This document shows, in pieces, positions 8,417 to 17,999 of a stretch of 64,000 bases of DNA (positions within the stretch are counted from its first letter, which is position 1; each line of letters begins with the position of its first letter). Source of the DNA: Poseidonibacter antarcticus (GTDB lineage: Bacteria > Campylobacterota > Campylobacteria > Campylobacterales > Arcobacteraceae); contig NZ_RCWF01000001.1 of NCBI RefSeq assembly GCF_003667345.1, forward strand, positions 1 through 64,000, given 5' to 3'. The notes beneath the pieces were generated by a model, which saw only the letters and a program-made list of their open reading frames with translations, ran no database searches and had not been told where the DNA came from. Both the position numbers and the translations under genes were made by a program.

Positions 8417-10371
8417 TAACTTATTTTTGTACCTATTTTTTTAGGTGCTTCTGGTCTAATTAAAGATAAACCATTTTCATCCTTTGCAGCCATTAACATA
8501 CCTTCACTAATCATACCCATTAGTTTTGCAGGTTTTAAGTTAGCAACTACACAAGCTTGTGTTCCTATTAAATCTTGAGCAGAATAAAACTCTTTGATTC
8601 CTGCTAAAATTTGTCTATTTCTACCTTCACCTAAGTCTACTTGTAATTTTAAAAGTTTTTTAGATTTTGGAACTTCTTCTGCATCTACAATTGTTCCAAT
8701 TTTTAAAGTTGTTTCAAAAAATTTATCTATTGTAATTAGATTATCATCTTCTTCAATAGCTTCATCTTTTTTTGAAGATTCTTTTTCCGCAACTGCTTTT
8801 TCTACAATAGCTGGTTTAGCTTGTTCTAAAAGAATATCTTCAATTCTTGGGAATAATTGCTCAACTTTTGTAATAGTTGTACCAGGAATTAGTTCTTTAT
8901 TTTTAATTAATCTAACATAAGTAGCATTGTCAATTGTTATTCCAAGAGATGTTGCAATTTTGTCAATTTTTTCTGGCATAACAGAGTCTAAAAGAAGAGA
9001 AACTCTTGCCATAATATTAGTAATTAAAGCAACTAAAGCCATTGCTTCATCAGTTCTACCTTCTTTCATTTTAGCCCAAGGTTCATAATCACCAATTGCT
9101 TTATTTGCAATTGTTAATACTTTCCAAATATCTTCTAAATATCTATTTAATTGCATTTTATATAAATATTCTTCAATATTTTCTAAAATGCTTTCTACTT
9201 CATCTAATTCTTTTTGGTGATATTTCTTTACATCTTTAGAAGTGATTTTAAAATCAAAATATTTCCCACTCATTCCCGAAATTCTATTTAATAAGTTTCC
9301 TAAGTCATTTCCTAAATCTGAATTAATTCTATCCATTAATGCTTTTTGAGAAAAATCACCATCTTGACCAAAAGGAACTTCTCTGAGCATAAAGTATCTA
9401 AATGCATCCAATCCATAAGCATCAGCAACTTTTTTAGGGTCTACTACATTTCCTTTTGATTTTGACATTTTTTCACCATCTCTTGTCCACCAACCATGTG
9501 CTGCAATATGTTTTGGTAAAGGTAAGTCTAAAGACATTAAAAAAGCAGGCCAATAAATAGCATGGAATCTTAAAATATCTTTTCCTACTAAATGAATTGA
9601 AGCTGGCCAATGAGACATCTCTTTTTCATCTGTTCCATAACCAAGAGCTGTAATATAGTTCATTAAAGCATCTAACCAAACATACATAACATGTTTTGGT
9701 TCATTCATAGATTCAGGAAGCTTAATTCCCCAATCAAAAGATGTTCTAGAGATTGATAAATCTCTTAATCCACCTTTTACAAAATTAATAATCTCATTTT
9801 TCTTAGATCTAGGTAGAATACAATCTTCATTTTCTTCATACCATTTTAATAATCTATCTTCATAAGCAGATAATTTGAAAAAGAAACTTTCTTCTTTTAC
9901 AATATTAGTAGGTCTTCCACAATCAGGACAAAATTGTTCATCAACTAATTGTTTTTCTGTAAAAAATGTCTCACATGATACACAATAATAACCTTCATAT
10001 TCACCTTTGTAAATATCACCTTTATCATACATCTTTAAAAAGGCATGTTGAACACCAATTTTATGTTGTTCATCTGTTGTTCTAATAAATTTATCATAAG
10101 AAATGTCAAAATCATCCCATAAAGTTCTAAATTTACCTGATACTTCATCTGCATACTCTTTTGGAGTTTTACCTCTTGACTCTGCACTTTGTGCAATTTT
10201 TTGACCATGTTCATCTGTTCCTGTAAGGAAAAATGTATTTGCACCAGTTAATCTAGAATATCTAGCTAACATATCAGCTATTATTGTCGTATAGGCATGG
10301 CCTATGTGTGCTATATCATTCACATAATATATAGGTGTAGTTATATAAACATTTTTACAAGATTCTTCCAT
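8416..10371 (-). CDS. metG: Methionyl-tRNA synthetase
   Basis: Charges tRNA-Met. Class I signatures are present: HIGH near residue 22 (AHIGHAYTT) and KMSKS near 300 (GEKMSKSKGN). A zinc knuckle lies between them, CVSC then CPDC. After the anticodon-binding helical domain comes a C-terminal EMAP/Trbp-type tRNA-binding domain (about 545-651, LKLQVDLGEG...QILAGI...NLKPAKLMGM), which gives dimeric enzymes of this length (651 aa). A Lys/Glu-rich linker separates the two. It begins a short gap after the Cys-rich small gene and runs into the next gene with a 1-nt overlap. Confidence 0.98.
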   Translation of the reverse strand: MEESCKNVYITTPIYYVNDIAHIGHAYTTIIADMLARYSRLTGANTFFLTGTDEHGQKIAQSAESRGKTPKEYADEVSGKFRTLWDDFDISYDKFIRTTDEQHKIGVQHAFLKMYDKGDIYKGEYEGYYCVSCETFFTEKQLVDEQFCPDCGRPTNIVKEESFFFKLSAYEDRLLKWYEENEDCILPRSKKNEIINFVKGGLRDLSISRTSFDWGIKLPESMNEPKHVMYVWLDALMNYITALGYGTDEKEMSHWPASIHLVGKDILRFHAIYWPAFLMSLDLPLPKHIAAHGWWTRDGEKMSKSKGNVVDPKKVADAYGLDAFRYFMLREVPFGQDGDFSQKALMDRINSDLGNDLGNLLNRISGMSGKYFDFKITSKDVKKYHQKELDEVESILENIEEYLYKMQLNRYLEDIWKVLTIANKAIGDYEPWAKMKEGRTDEAMALVALITNIMARVSLLLDSVMPEKIDKIATSLGITIDNATYVRLIKNKELIPGTTITKVEQLFPRIEDILLEQAKPAIVEKAVAEKESSKKDEAIEEDDNLITIDKFFETTLKIGTIVDAEEVPKSKKLLKLQVDLGEGRNRQILAGIKEFYSAQDLIGTQACVVANLKPAKLMGMISEGMLMAAKDENGLSLIRPEAPKKIGTKIS

Positions 10372-10398
10372 TATTTACCTTTTTTATAAATTATAATA

Positions 10399-10605
10399 TT
10401 AAAATTCAAACCCACCGTTAGAGCCTTTATTCATAGAGGCATAAACAGCAAGTACATATTTATTTCTTAAATCACAGTCAAAAAACTTATCACAAGGATT
10501 ACATGATTCTAAGGATTCATTTTTTTGACATTCTTTTAACTCAAGTAATTTCTGATCAAGCTTTATTTGCCATTCATCAATTACTATATCTGTATTATTA
10601 TCCAT
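10399..10605 (-). CDS. Small conserved cysteine-containing protein
   Basis: A 68-aa acidic/charged protein with four cysteines spaced as C-x8-C-x2-C-x5-C in its middle, a possible metal site, and a glycine-rich C terminus ([10 protein letters not shown]). I choose the ATG at 10605, which overlaps the end of fbp by 8 nt. A longer reading would need a TTG at 10623. It lies between fbp and metG, a position that, from memory, a small hypothetical gene also holds in Campylobacter (Cj0839c region). No function can be assigned. Confidence 0.75.
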   Translation of the reverse strand: MDNNTDIVIDEWQIKLDQKLLELKECQKNESLESCNPCDKFFDCDLRNKYVLAVYASMNKGSNGGFEF

Positions 10606-11440
10606 TCTTTTTATAAACTTCAAGAACTCTATTTATTTCAGTATTTGAGCCAAAGAAACAAGGAGTTGTATCATGAATATGAGTAGTCTCCACTTCTAAA
10701 GCTCTTTTATATCCATCAACTGCTTGACCATTTGCTTTTTCATAAACATATGCAAATGGAAATACTTCAAATAATTGTCTTAATTTACCTTTAGGTCTAT
10801 CTGTAGTACCTGGATAAGAGAATAATCCACCACCTTTTAATAAAATTTGATGTAAATCAGGAACCATTCCTCCTGAGTATCTTAATCTATAACCATCATT
10901 AAAAATATCATCAATTAATTTTTTATGAAATGGAGCCCAACAATTTTGTGTAGAACCAGGGGCATTTAATTTACCTTTCTCATCTAAAACAATTTTTTGA
11001 ATAAATTCAAATTTACCTTTTAAAAGTCTATACATTTTAACATCATCAATAGCAACTACCATTTCTACACGAGGTCCAAATACCACATATACAGATGCAA
11101 TAATATTTTTTGCATTAAATTCGTTTTTATAAATTCCATAAATAGAACCAACTGATAAATTTACATCCACCAATGAAGAACCATCTAAAGGATCATAAGC
11201 TATTAAATATTCACCATTTTCATGTAAAGGAACAATATTTTCTTGCTCTTCACTTACAATTGCTTTAATACTTGGAATTGTTTTAAAGATATCTTCAATA
11301 ATAATATCACTTGCAATATCAAGTTTTAATTGAGTATCACCCGTTGAATTTTCTTGTTCACTTTTACTTGTATCACCTGTCTCAATTAACTCTTTAATCT
11401 TAATACTAGCTTTTTCTATAGCTTTAATTATATCTTGCAT
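10598..11440 (-). CDS. fbp: Fructose-1,6-bisphosphatase, class I
   Basis: Hydrolyses fructose 1,6-bisphosphate to fructose 6-phosphate in gluconeogenesis. It shows the metal-binding [13 protein letters not shown] motif near residue 90 and, later, the substrate-site segments [13 protein letters not shown] and GLFSYPG. At 280 aa it is a little shorter than E. coli Fbp but complete. It is 2 bp downstream of mobB and overlaps the next small gene. With pckA elsewhere in the window it supports growth on organic acids. Confidence 0.96.
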   Translation of the reverse strand: MQDIIKAIEKASIKIKELIETGDTSKSEQENSTGDTQLKLDIASDIIIEDIFKTIPSIKAIVSEEQENIVPLHENGEYLIAYDPLDGSSLVDVNLSVGSIYGIYKNEFNAKNIIASVYVVFGPRVEMVVAIDDVKMYRLLKGKFEFIQKIVLDEKGKLNAPGSTQNCWAPFHKKLIDDIFNDGYRLRYSGGMVPDLHQILLKGGGLFSYPGTTDRPKGKLRQLFEVFPFAYVYEKANGQAVDGYKRALEVETTHIHDTTPCFFGSNTEINRVLEVYKKNG

Positions 11441-11442
11441 TT

Positions 11443-11940
11443 TTATACTCTTTTTGCGTTTTTATCAATCCAGATAATTATATCTTCTGGAGAGTTTAAA
11501 TTTAATTTATCAATTGATGATGGAATATCATCATTATTTATTGTTTCATCACATGCAATTGCATGTGTGAATTTTAAATACGTTTTGTCTATGCTATTTC
11601 TAAAAATAGAAATTCTTGGTAAATCTAATGTTTTTAAGCCTTCAACTAACAAGTAATCAAAGTCATTAAATAAATAAATTAACTCTTCTATTGAAGAAGT
11701 TTCTTTTTTCATTAATGTAGTTTTATTTGGAGATACAACAGCAACATCTGCACCTGTCTCTCCAAATTTATATGAATCTTTTCCCACTCTGTCAAACATA
11801 GCTTTATCTTTTGGATCGTGTTTTATGATACAAACTTTAAAGCCACTATCTTGTAAAATATTTGATATTTTAACAATTGCTGTAGTTTTGCCACTATTTG
11901 ATGGTCCAGAAAAGGCAACTGCCAATCTTTTTGTTTTCAT
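11443..11940 (-). CDS. mobB: Molybdopterin-guanine dinucleotide biosynthesis adapter protein MobB
   Basis: A GTP-binding P-loop protein that assists MobA in attaching GMP to molybdopterin. The N terminus reads [20 protein letters not shown], with Walker A close to the start as in the family. Later come KHDPKD and [11 protein letters not shown], then DYLLVEGLK, all typical of MobB. The start at 11940 gives 165 aa. A longer frame begins at 12015 but would overlap the divergent lipoprotein gene, and its 25 extra residues have no family match. moeA elsewhere in the window belongs to the same cofactor pathway. Confidence 0.9.
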   Translation of the reverse strand: MKTKRLAVAFSGPSNSGKTTAIVKISNILQDSGFKVCIIKHDPKDKAMFDRVGKDSYKFGETGADVAVVSPNKTTLMKKETSSIEELIYLFNDFDYLLVEGLKTLDLPRISIFRNSIDKTYLKFTHAIACDETINNDDIPSSIDKLNLNSPEDIIIWIDKNAKRV

Positions 11941-12007
11941 AAAATGGATTTTATCTAAATGATGGTTAAAGTATTGTAAAATATTGGCTTTAAAGCTCGG
12001 AGAAGAT

Positions 12008-12487
12008 ATGTACAAAACTTTATTTTTATCAATATTATCAACAATATTTATTGGATGTTCATCAACAACTGCATTGAAACATTTTAAGAAAAACGAAATT
12101 GAAGCAAAAGCTATGCAATATACAAAAAAAGCGGATGTAATAATAAATGAGGAACAAAAAGTCCTTTTATGGGCTACTTATCTAAATAATATAGATATAA
12201 AAGAGTTTCAATCTGATTATGAAACATTTATTACTTCTTTATATTTTATTAATTCAGATACACAAGATATAAAAGAGAATGGATATTCTTTTTATTTGAA
12301 TACAAAAAAACCTATATCTATTGAAGAAATTTCTTATGAAAACAAAATGTATAAAGATATTTTATCTAAGAATACTTGGGGAAAATATTATTTAGTGAAA
12401 TTTAAAAAGAATAAAAAGAGTGATAAACTAATTTTAACTTTATCTAATACGAATGCTAATTTTGCAAAATTAACGTTTGAAAAATAG
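12008..12487 (+). CDS. Putative lipoprotein
   Basis: A 159-aa exported protein. The ATG at 12008 follows CGGAGAAGAT, a clear ribosome site. The N terminus MYKTLFLSILSTIFIGCSST is a lipoprotein signal with Cys17 as the lipidated residue. The mature part is charged with no motif I recognise. It is the only plus-strand gene in this minus-strand block, and its last 32 nt overlap the end of slt head-to-head. As I recall, a lipoprotein sits at the same place in C. jejuni. Confidence 0.82.
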   Translation: MYKTLFLSILSTIFIGCSSTTALKHFKKNEIEAKAMQYTKKADVIINEEQKVLLWATYLNNIDIKEFQSDYETFITSLYFINSDTQDIKENGYSFYLNTKKPISIEEISYENKMYKDILSKNTWGKYYLVKFKKNKKSDKLILTLSNTNANFAKLTFEK

Positions 12488-14108
12488 AAGATAAAGTTAA
12501 TTTATTCTTTTTATTTAAATGATTATTATATATATAATAATTAGTTAAAACTTTTTTACCATACTTTCTAGTTTCTGCATAAGAAATTTGTTCCATACTC
12601 ATAAATGGTTCAAATCTATTTTTTTCTTTAAATAGACCACGTTTAAATTGTGTTCTTGTATAACCAGCACCACCATTATATGCGTAAGCAATAAATAAAG
12701 GATTATTATTAAATTGTTTACTTAATGAATCAAGATGTTTATTTGCATATCTTAAATTTACTTCAGGTAAAAACTGCTCATATATATTATATGGTTCTTT
12801 TAATTGTTTTGCTAATGATTTAGATAAAAATGGCATTATTTGCATAACACCTTGAGCCGTAGCAAAAGAGACTGCTGATGGGATAAAACGACTTTCTTGT
12901 CTACCAATTGAATACATTAATACTTGTCTATTAATATCATACTTTTTCATTATATTTTTATAAGGTTCAATAAAATATTGTTTTTTATATCTTGAGTATC
13001 TTTCTAAGACAAATGCATAATGAGGTAAAGTAGAGTTATCAGTAAATAAATTAGAATATTTCTCCAATTTATTTTCATCAAGATTTTTTCTTGTATCTTC
13101 TACAACTTTAATCCATTCAAATTGATCTAAAGTATTAAATGCACTTTTTGTATTTGGAATATCAATATTATAATAAATATTATTGATTGAAACTTCTAAT
13201 AATTCTTTTGCATATAAAGAATATATATTATTATCCCAACTCTTTGATACTTCATATAAAAAAGATTTATTTTGAGTTAATAAATAAATCCAGAAAAGTG
13301 TTCTATCTTTTGATGATTGGAAATAAGCCTTTTTATAAGCTTTTTCCAAATAATTTAATGCGACATCATCTTTTTTATATTTAATTGCATTTAATGCTAA
13401 TGAAAAAAGTGTTTGATGTGTAATATTTTTATTATCTTTTACATTAAATAATGATTTTTGGATATTATTTAGTTTATCTATATGAATTGCATATAAAACA
13501 AATCTATTAAAATCCTTATCCATTGAGATTTCATCAATAAAACTATCAGGAAGAGCATAGTCTATAAAGTTTTCACGAAAATCTCTTCTTGTATTAAAAA
13601 ATAATCTATAGAACCTATTTGTATTTGCATTAAGTAAAGATTCAAAAGGATTTTCTGAAGCAATAACTTTAAGGTCATTTCTTAAAGTAGGGTAGGGTTT
13701 AATCTTTTCAATTGCAATATTTAAATCTTCTTTTGAGATTTTAGTTGCATCAAAAATACTTAAACCTAAGGCAATACATCTAGAGCTTTCTTTTAAAAGT
13801 TCTTTGCTCCTTGCTCTATAACATTTTAAATCTTCATCAGGAATCTTAGAAGAAAACTTTTTAAAAGCTTTCTTAACTCTACCATTTTTAGATTTGGACA
13901 TTTCGTATGCTATTTGAGCATCTTTAGGATTTGTATTATTTTGTTTTAAATATTGAATAATAAAAAAATCTTTTGCATAAGATTTTGGTTTATCTTCAAG
14001 CCAATCTAAACTTACTTTAAAATCTTTATCTGTAATATTTATTATTTCATTATTAGCGTGAGTATTTATCACAAGTACACATAATAATGAGGCTATTGTT
14101 TTCTTCAA
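12456..14108 (-). CDS. slt: Soluble lytic murein transglycosylase
   Basis: Periplasmic enzyme that cleaves peptidoglycan to 1,6-anhydro-muropeptides. A signal peptide (MKKTIASLLCVLVINTHA) is followed by a long alpha-helical region typical of Slt70 superhelical domains. The C-terminal lysozyme-like domain has the catalytic glutamate in SIGRQESRF, then AQGVMQIMP and IAYAYNGGAGYTR. The 550-aa length is usual for Campylobacterota. The 3' end overlaps the convergent lipoprotein gene by 32 nt. yggT lies 9 bp upstream. Confidence 0.95.
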   Translation of the reverse strand: MKKTIASLLCVLVINTHANNEIINITDKDFKVSLDWLEDKPKSYAKDFFIIQYLKQNNTNPKDAQIAYEMSKSKNGRVKKAFKKFSSKIPDEDLKCYRARSKELLKESSRCIALGLSIFDATKISKEDLNIAIEKIKPYPTLRNDLKVIASENPFESLLNANTNRFYRLFFNTRRDFRENFIDYALPDSFIDEISMDKDFNRFVLYAIHIDKLNNIQKSLFNVKDNKNITHQTLFSLALNAIKYKKDDVALNYLEKAYKKAYFQSSKDRTLFWIYLLTQNKSFLYEVSKSWDNNIYSLYAKELLEVSINNIYYNIDIPNTKSAFNTLDQFEWIKVVEDTRKNLDENKLEKYSNLFTDNSTLPHYAFVLERYSRYKKQYFIEPYKNIMKKYDINRQVLMYSIGRQESRFIPSAVSFATAQGVMQIMPFLSKSLAKQLKEPYNIYEQFLPEVNLRYANKHLDSLSKQFNNNPLFIAYAYNGGAGYTRTQFKRGLFKEKNRFEPFMSMEQISYAETRKYGKKVLTNYYIYNNHLNKKNKLTLSSIFQTLILQN

Positions 14109-14117
14109 AAGCCTACT

Positions 14118-14390
14118 CTAAAAGAATAAATTTTTTAAAAATATTTCTATGAACATTAAAGCAAAAATCAATATAACTGGAGCTAGATCCATCCCACCAA
14201 ATACTGTAGGAATAAATTTTCTAAGAAGTGCATAAGCAGGTTCTGTTAATCTATATAACATTTGTACAATAGGATTATTAGGATCTGGATTTACCCAAGT
14301 TAATAAAGCAGATATAATAATAACCCATTTATATAAAGATATAATAGTTAAAACTACTGTTAATACTGATGTTGTAAAAGCATCTATCAT
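14118..14390 (-). CDS. YggT family membrane protein
   Basis: A 90-aa protein with two membrane helices and the YggT signature between them: [34 protein letters not shown]. The family is linked to membrane organisation and osmotic stress, but its exact role is unsettled. The start overlaps the gltX-like stop (ATGA-type coupling, 4 nt). Confidence 0.9.
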   Translation of the reverse strand: MIDAFTTSVLTVVLTIISLYKWVIIISALLTWVNPDPNNPIVQMLYRLTEPAYALLRKFIPTVFGGMDLAPVILIFALMFIEIFLKNLFF

Positions 14391-15628
14391 TTTATGATTT
14401 CTCCTAAATAGTTTTTAATTAAAGGGTAAATTTTAGATAAATCAGGAGCATTTAAAGAACCTGTTAAAATATATTTTAATGGCTTAACTAAAGCATCACC
14501 TTTTAATTGTGTTTCTTTTATAATGTACTTTTTTAATTCATCAAAATTATCATAAAAAGGTGCATTTTGTAAGCACTCTTTTATTTTTAAAATTTCTTCT
14601 TCTAAACCTTTAGATGTAGTTTTGGCTGTAAAAATAGTATTAATTTTATTTTTTAATTCTTTTATAGTAGAAACTTCTTCTAAATAAATTTTTCCTAATT
14701 TCCCAATATCTAAATCTGCAAATCCTAATATTTTTGATAATCTCATATCATCAATAAGTTCTAAATGCTTTTTATTAATAGATTTTAATTTTTCAATATC
14801 AAATTTTACTTCTGTTTTAGAAATATTTTCAATCTTAAACCATTTAATAGCTTCTTCTAATGTAAATATTTCTTTTGGTGTAACATTACCTAATGATACT
14901 AAATAATTAGCAATTGCACTAGGAAGAAAACCTTCATCTATTAGTAATTTAAGTGAATTATCTGAAGCATTTGAAATACTTGGTAAATGAGCATATTTTA
15001 TCTCTTTTGTATAACCCAATGCATTTCTAATATGTATTTGCTTAGCAGTATCAGATAAATGTTTTATATCTCTAATAACAAGTGAAATATCCATTAACAT
15101 ATCATCAATTGCACAAGCATAATTATATGTTGGTGTTTTATCATGTTTTAAAATAATAAAAGAATCAACATCTAAAACACTTGCAGTAAAGTCATCATTA
15201 ATCATATCTGTAAATATAATATTTTGATTTGGCTTTTTAATTCTTACTGTAAAAGGTGCATTTACTTCTAAAACTGTTTCATCAGATAATGTTTCACAAA
15301 AACCATCATAATTTTTTAATTCTTTAAGTTTTTCATCACCACAAAAACATGAAAATGCTTTTTTTTGTGTTAATAACTGCATAGCTATTTTTTGATGATA
15401 TTTTAAAGAATCACTTTGATGAACAGCTCTAGAATAATCAATAGAAAATAAAGCTAAAAATTCAAGAATTTCTTTATCTTTTCCATCAATATTTTTATCT
15501 TTATCATAATCTTCAATTCTAATTGTTAAATCTTCATTTAATTGCTTAGATATAATATAATTAAAAATGGCAATTCGTAAATCACCTATATCCATATTTC
15601 TTGTAGGACTTGGCGCAAATCTCAACAA
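14387..15628 (-). CDS. Glutamyl-tRNA synthetase paralogue with degenerate catalytic signatures
   Basis: Clearly homologous to GluRS along its whole 413 aa. Glutamate-site elements are retained: R3 and S7 in [11 protein letters not shown] at 37-40, [11 protein letters not shown], and the arginine in VIRDIKH. The HIGH element is altered (MDIGDLR, with His13 now Asp and the preceding Gly10 now Arg). The KMSKR loop is missing: the sequence runs from AHLPSISNA directly through [12 protein letters not shown]. Other Campylobacterota have two GluRS enzymes and no GlnRS, and one of these (GluRS2) charges tRNA-Gln. This gene sits where C. jejuni keeps a normal gltX, as I recall. I cannot tell whether it still charges tRNA. 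Confidence 0.85.
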   Translation of the reverse strand: MLRFAPSPTRNMDIGDLRIAIFNYIISKQLNEDLTIRIEDYDKDKNIDGKDKEILEFLALFSIDYSRAVHQSDSLKYHQKIAMQLLTQKKAFSCFCGDEKLKELKNYDGFCETLSDETVLEVNAPFTVRIKKPNQNIIFTDMINDDFTASVLDVDSFIILKHDKTPTYNYACAIDDMLMDISLVIRDIKHLSDTAKQIHIRNALGYTKEIKYAHLPSISNASDNSLKLLIDEGFLPSAIANYLVSLGNVTPKEIFTLEEAIKWFKIENISKTEVKFDIEKLKSINKKHLELIDDMRLSKILGFADLDIGKLGKIYLEEVSTIKELKNKINTIFTAKTTSKGLEEEILKIKECLQNAPFYDNFDELKKYIIKETQLKGDALVKPLKYILTGSLNAPDLSKIYPLIKNYLGEIIK

Positions 15629-15629
15629 A

Positions 15630-16922
15630 TTATTTCCTTACTATTGCAAATGTTAAATTATTAATCTCTTTATGAGATTGAATAAATTTATTTAAATCTT
15701 CTAATTTTAGATTTTCGATTAACTTTAACTCTTGATTGGGATAATCTTGATCTAATCCTCTATAAAATAATGTAAAAGCTTTATTTAATCTTTGAGATAA
15801 AACTTCATTTCTTAAAGGTTCACTCCCTGTTAAGAAATTCCTTGCTGCTTTTAATTCATTTTGAGTAACACCTTTTTTAACAAAATCTTCAATAATTTGT
15901 GTTACTAAAGTTTGTGCTTCTTTTGCACTCTCATTTTTTGTTTGTAAATATCCACTAAAAAAAGTATGAGATTTATTGATTGATACAGAACCATAAGCGC
16001 TATAAGCTAAACCTCTTTTTACTCTGATTTCTTCCATAAGTCTTGAACCAAAACCAGAACCACCTAAAATAAATGATGCTACTTTTGCCATATATCTATT
16101 TTCATCTGATGCTGTAATATTATAAGAACTTCCAAAATAAATATAAGCTTGTTCTGTTTCTTTTATTAAAGTCTCTTCTTGTTTTTTTGATACAAACTTA
16201 ACTTCTTCTAATTTTCTTTTTGTTCCAGTTTTTAAAGCTTCTAAAACAGGAGTAATTAATGTTTTAAATTCTTCATAATCAAAATCTCCACCTGCTACAA
16301 TAATTAGATTATTTAAGTTTACTGTATCATTGATAAAGGTCTTTATGTCTTTTAAATTAATTTTTTCAATTGATTCAATTGTCCCAGAACTCGGGTTTTG
16401 TAAAGAAGTTCCTTTAAATAACTCTGCTTTTAATAAATTTTTAGCTGTATAGTCAAAATCATTCTCTTTTCTTTTTAAAGCACCGATTTTTAGTGTTTTG
16501 ATTTTATCTAAAGTATCTTCTGTATAATTTGGTGATTTAATTAATTTTGTTAATAAATCTATAGATTTAGAAGATACATCTTTTAAGTTAGATAATTCTA
16601 TTACAAATGTTTCAAAACCATTTGATGCCTGTAGTGAAATTGCATTTTCTTCTAATTTTTGTGCAAATGCAGTTGAACCTAACTTTTTAGTTCCTTCATT
16701 TAATAACTGTGAAGAAAGACTTGCTAGTCCACTTTTATTTTTATCTTGAATATATCCAGAATTTTGAAAAACTAATTGTAAGTTAAGAATTGGTAAACTT
16801 TTTTGTTCTTCAAAAATCACTGGAATTTTAATTCCATTTGTTTCAATATGCTTTATAGTAGCACTCATTAAACTTCCTTGTAAAATTACTAATGCAAATA
16901 AATATTTTTTAAATTTTTTCAT
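15630..16922 (-). CDS. M16-family peptidase-like protein lacking the zinc site
   Basis: A 430-aa protein with a signal peptide ([21 protein letters not shown]), so probably periplasmic. The fold is M16 (pitrilysin): the C-terminal half keeps [24 protein letters not shown], the Arg/Tyr element of non-catalytic subunits. The zinc motif HxxEH is replaced: where GLAHLLEH is expected it reads GLASLSSQ. It is therefore likely the inactive partner of a heterodimeric M16 protease, or a scaffold. It lies in an operon between mqnC and the gltX-like gene; no catalytic partner is in the window. Confidence 0.88.
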   Translation of the reverse strand: MKKFKKYLFALVILQGSLMSATIKHIETNGIKIPVIFEEQKSLPILNLQLVFQNSGYIQDKNKSGLASLSSQLLNEGTKKLGSTAFAQKLEENAISLQASNGFETFVIELSNLKDVSSKSIDLLTKLIKSPNYTEDTLDKIKTLKIGALKRKENDFDYTAKNLLKAELFKGTSLQNPSSGTIESIEKINLKDIKTFINDTVNLNNLIIVAGGDFDYEEFKTLITPVLEALKTGTKRKLEEVKFVSKKQEETLIKETEQAYIYFGSSYNITASDENRYMAKVASFILGGSGFGSRLMEEIRVKRGLAYSAYGSVSINKSHTFFSGYLQTKNESAKEAQTLVTQIIEDFVKKGVTQNELKAARNFLTGSEPLRNEVLSQRLNKAFTLFYRGLDQDYPNQELKLIENLKLEDLNKFIQSHKEINNLTFAIVRK

Positions 16923-16928
16923 AAAGGA

Positions 16929-17999
16929 TTAATACCTTTCTAATATCTCATAAGCTGTATTTCTTTTTGCAGGATTTTCACCTATGTCTTTAATCAGCCT
17001 AATCATTTCTTCTTGATTCATTCTATTAGAAGCTCCTGCTGCTTTAACAACATTTTCTTCCATCATAGTACTTCCTAAGTCATTAGCTCCAAAATTTAAA
17101 GCTAATTGACCAATATATGAGCCTTGTGTAACCCATGAACTTTGCATATTTTTAAAATTATCTAAATAAAGCCGTGAAACTGCTAATAATCTTAAATATC
17201 TATTAGAAGATTGAGGTTTAATGTCTGGTATTTCTTCTAAAAGTTTAGTATTTGCACCTTGGAATGACCACATAATAAAGGCTCTAAATCCACCTGTTTT
17301 ATCTTGTAAATCTCTTAATAGTTCCCAATGCTCAATAATTTCTTCATCAGTTTCAACTGTTCCAAACATCATTGTAGCAGTAGTTTTCATACCAATTGAG
17401 TGTGCAAGAGCATGAACATTAATCCAATCTTTACTATCCATTTTAGAAGGAGCAATAATATCTCTTACTCTATCACTTAAAATCTCAGCCCCAGCTCCAG
17501 GAATTGAACTTAAACCTTTAACTTGTAATCTCTTTAAAACTTCTAAAATAGTTATTTTTGATACTTTTGCAATATATTTTATTTCAATTGCAGAAAAACC
17601 ATGAATAGTAATATCAGGATATTTAGTATGAATATGTTCAACTAATTCTTCATAATAATCTATTTTTAATTTTGGATGAACTCCACCTTGAAATAAGATT
17701 TGTGTTCCACCAATTTCAATTAGTTCATCAATTTTTTGATCAATTTCATCAAATTTTAATACATATGCTTCATCATCCCGACCATGACGATAAAATGCAC
17801 AAAATTTACAATCAACCCAACATACATTAGTATAATTAATATTTCTATCAACAATAAAAGATGTAGTTTTATCAGGATGAAGTTCAAGTTTTCTTTTACT
17901 TGCTAATTCACCTAACTCTAATAGTGGTGCATTTTGTATTAAATCTAATGCCTCTTCATTTGTTATTCTTCTATTTAATATATCCATTTTTTTAACCAT
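16929..17999 (-). CDS. mqnC: Cyclic dehypoxanthinylfutalosine synthase (radical SAM)
   Basis: Menaquinone synthesis by the futalosine route: cyclises dehypoxanthine futalosine. The radical-SAM cluster motif is CWVDCKFC near residue 60, then AFYRHGRDDEAYVL, GGTQILFQGGVHP and SIPGAGAEIL, all features of MqnC rather than MqnE. At 356 aa it is the expected size. The ATG at 17999 shares its first bases with the bamA stop (TAATG) and has GGGAG 9 nt upstream, inside bamA. This pathway is standard in Campylobacterota. Confidence 0.93.
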   Translation of the reverse strand: MVKKMDILNRRITNEEALDLIQNAPLLELGELASKRKLELHPDKTTSFIVDRNINYTNVCWVDCKFCAFYRHGRDDEAYVLKFDEIDQKIDELIEIGGTQILFQGGVHPKLKIDYYEELVEHIHTKYPDITIHGFSAIEIKYIAKVSKITILEVLKRLQVKGLSSIPGAGAEILSDRVRDIIAPSKMDSKDWINVHALAHSIGMKTTATMMFGTVETDEEIIEHWELLRDLQDKTGGFRAFIMWSFQGANTKLLEEIPDIKPQSSNRYLRLLAVSRLYLDNFKNMQSSWVTQGSYIGQLALNFGANDLGSTMMEENVVKAAGASNRMNQEEMIRLIKDIGENPAKRNTAYEILERY

